Source of the DNA: Varroa destructor | Lineage: Eukaryota > Arthropoda > Arachnida > Mesostigmata > Varroidae | DNA: 64,000 bases | NCBI RefSeq assembly: GCF_002443255.2 | Contig: NW_019211454.1 | Coordinates: forward strand, 57,872,608-57,936,607 | Direction: 5' to 3' | In this document: piece after piece, positions 61,478 through 64,000 of the stretch | Layout: every line of letters begins with the position of its first letter | How positions within the stretch are numbered: position 1 is the stretch's first letter | Made by a program: the position numbers and the translations under genes | Notes under the pieces: model-generated | Seen by the model: the letters and a program-made list of their open reading frames with translations, nothing else | The model's database searches: none | Told to the model about the DNA's origin: nothing

Positions 61478-64000
61478 TATCAAAAACAAACAAGCATACG
61501 CACAGAAGCATATGGAAATACGAGCAGAAACACGTGACGGCTAACCTTCATACATGTTCTATTCATATTGTTATCGTCACTCAATGGATACTGGCTTAAT
61601 TAGAATCTTGCCTTTTTTTGAACATTGTCCTACTAAACATAGGTCGATAAACAAGACATTAAGCAGACAAAAATAACCGTTCATTGAGAGACGAATAAAT
61701 ACTGGTTAAATCCGGAACTAAGAAGTATGGTGTTATGGTCATCTAGCACGTCGTCTTCACCTATATTACATATAGCAGCCTTATAATATCATTATTTGAT
61801 TCCACATATGATTCATAAATTTCCTACTCTGTAAGGATAATCGCGTCATGGATTCCAGCCAATAGCATATGAGCTATTACGTGTTCCTATGATCTCCTGG
61901 GATCTGATGTGAGCCCCTGAGAGCAATCAGTCACATTCTTGCATGGCACAGATAGGTTTAGTGGATAGGTTTTTATCACGCATATAAAAATAGAAGTTCA
62001 AACTTTCATGCCATGCTGACAGCAAGTGTTTGGCTAGACTTGTAATGCGGTGTTCGACTTAACTTCGAAGCGTTGGCAGTGGCGTTGAAATCGATGAGAA
62101 ATTTAAGTTATGTCTGAGTCCCGTGTCCAGGTGAGGGTCTTCATTGAACAAAGACTGCCGCTACGAGTAGCAGGTACAGTATACAGAAAGGATGTCGGAA
62201 GTTATGTCCCAGCTAAATTGATCTTTAGTGTAATAACAATCTCTCTAACCCCCCTGCTGTTCCATGCCTGGCCGTATTGCCTCGAGTTTTAGCCAGATGG
62301 CGCATATCTTAGAACTCCCAGGTACCATTCACTGGTTATACCGCAAAAAGGCGCAGCCAGACTAAGTGTAGTGTTTCCGCCACCCCACCAGCGGTTTGTC
62401 ATCATTTTCAATCGTTGAAATATGTGCCAGCTAGTTTGAGCCACAGTTCATTGTGTAATACTACGGGTCTACTGGTAGCTGAATAGGAAGGGCAAGGAGG
62501 GATATGGAACGCCTAAGGCTCCCAGTGTTGGACGTAAGTCGCCGGCTAGCGATGATGGCATGCTTTTAAATCTTAAACTTTTACTTGCAGCTGTTTTCGA
62601 ATTCCTTCTGTATGTGGCCCTTCCCTCTTTTGAACACTGGCTGTTATTTTGTTTTATTTCTCTTGCTGATCGGAACTCTTTTTCTGTTCGCCCAACTTTA
62701 TTCTGCCTCTACCTGGGTTCTCACTCGCACACATCTTTCTACCATGATCTTCTCTTAGTTCTTTGTTACCTCGCTCAAAAAACTGCGTTTCACCGCCGTG
62801 GCCACTGGTGCTTCTGCTATTACATGTCTCCCAGTTTTGAGCCTGGGGCTCGCCTTCTCTGTGTCCCTTTCATTGGTTCGTTTTTCCTAATGTTTTGTAT
62901 GTTTGAACAAATAAGCACTCTGCTGCTGATTACGTAGCACGTTCCGTTTAGCCACGTCTAACGTCCGCAGCGTCTGGCTATTTCCCTGTAATTATGGAAT
63001 ACCTCTGTTGTGCATTTGCCTATGCGGCTACAAACCTAACGGCGTTCTCGCTATAGGACGTCGTGATAGGTCGCTAGACAGGAGACAGCAGTCCTTGGCT
63101 GTGAAAGCGAGGCTAGCTTGCTCGAAAAGCAAGAGGAACCACGCGGAGCTGAGAGGGACACGAATCGTGGGGAAAGGGAAGGCAGGGATCATGTAATGGA
63201 GAGTATGAAGTTATTCAAATATTTGATGATGACTATGATCGTGTTGCTGTTGCAACAGTGGCAGCAGCAGTCGTCAACGATGCTGATGGGAAGGATGACG
63301 ATGAAGGCGAACGATGACGCTACTTTTGACGAATAGACGCTGCTGGTGAACGCGCAAACCGGAATACGAACGGATGAGCGGATATTAGCCGTTAGATGTT
63401 GCCGATGCTGCTGCTACTACTTTGTAAATTTATATTTATCCCACTCCCTTTAAGGCAATACTAACGACGGGTCCCTAACCGACCACTGTGCGTCGTCCAC
63501 TTTTCGTCTGCTAAGCTTACTATTGCTGGAGCCCTCGCGATCCCTCGTCCCTCCAGGCAGCCCCTACTCGGTCGTGGTGTGCGTGCGTTCTACCGTCATT
63601 ATCCACCCGCTTCCATGGCCCCTACCGACGTCGCGTCGCCCCCGTAATAGCCCTTCCCTGCTAGCAGAGAGGTGATTTTTCCCCTGTGCCACCCCACTCC
63701 AACCAGCCATTGGGCAGCCTGCCTCTCTCTCCCCATCCTACTGGAATGCTGCCGCTGCTGGCGGCTGATTGAACTATGCTCTGTTAATTGAAAAAGTTCC
63801 CCCTCTCCCTCTGTCTCGCCTGTAGCGCTACAGTCGACGCCAGAGTGGCAGCGGCATGCTTCCGAGATGGGCAAGTTTTAATGTGACGCCAGCCCACCAG
63901 ACTTTTCTTTTGCCTTCGAATATCTAACGCGCACCATGACACACATCTTGTAGCGTTGCTAAGCGAAAGATGAAATCGGTGTGCGTGTCATCAAGTGCGT
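61478..64000 (+). other. probable intron 3' of the exon, to window end
   Basis: No second exon could be placed with confidence. A donor-like CCAG|GTGAGG sits at 62127-62136, but no acceptor and frame compatible with a phase-1 upstream exon was found before it. The stretch also holds a CTCF-like core at 62293-62303, a pyrimidine-rich part at about 62570-62930, and a GC-rich trinucleotide-biased part from about 63050 to the end. No other gene seen. Confidence 0.35.
62293..62303 (+). promoter_or_regulatory. CTCF-like core motif
   Basis: CCAGATGGCGC matches the SYAGRKGGCRS core at all 11 positions. The upstream CCA part of the consensus is absent. It lies in the presumed intron 3' of the exon. 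Confidence 0.2.

Noticed and set aside
62077..62130. Possible small exon ending CCAG|GTGAGG
   Set aside because: The donor is good, but the reading phase needed to follow the exon ending at 61471 meets an in-frame stop from every nearby acceptor tried.
1..64000. tRNA, rRNA, CRISPR array, bacterial operon or intact transposase
   Set aside because: Box-B-like sequences (e.g. around 38650 and 12797) have no matching box A and cloverleaf. No regularly spaced repeats and no transposase, reverse transcriptase or integrase motifs were recognised.

Overview
This looks like animal nuclear DNA, most likely arthropod, although no gene is recognised firmly enough to name a species. The case for eukaryotic DNA is the very low coding density, long microsatellites, homopolymer G/C tracts, open frames no longer than chance allows over most of the window, and one open segment bounded by good spliceosomal signals. 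Nothing bacterial is present: no operons, no runs of overlapping genes, no Shine-Dalgarno-led genes, no CRISPR. A mite or other chelicerate is possible, but that is an impression, not a demonstration.

Layout. Bases 1 to about 61.1 kb are intergenic or long-intron DNA. They alternate between AT-rich stretches and GC-rich blocks of cryptic trinucleotide simplicity (GTC, GTT, CTG and CAG-like) that imitate coding sequence on both strands. Landmarks in this part are: a perfect 45-bp tandem duplication inside a 73-codon frame (7.4 kb) beside a weak primer-binding-site-like motif (7.29 kb); TATA boxes sharing the 10-mer TATAAAAGCG at 9.74, 31.67 and 41.69 kb, all on the + strand; a canonical G-quadruplex motif (23.0 kb); a 59-bp AG repeat before a GC-rich block (25.8 kb); a coiled-coil-like open segment (32.9 kb); CTCF-like motifs; and a full palindromic nuclear-receptor element (50.1 kb).

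The one feature with real coding support is an internal exon at 61149-61471 (+). It encodes about 107 residues of a Pro/Gly/His/Ser-rich, probably disordered segment, of the kind seen in transcription regulators. It has a strong polypyrimidine acceptor and a consensus GTAAGT donor. Its flanking exons were not identified, so the parent gene remains unnamed, and upstream DNA in this window may be its intron or regulatory territory.

No tRNA, rRNA, known microRNA, intact transposon or full-length gene was found by eye. Homology searching and RNA-seq were not possible here, so absence of a call means only that nothing was recognisable.
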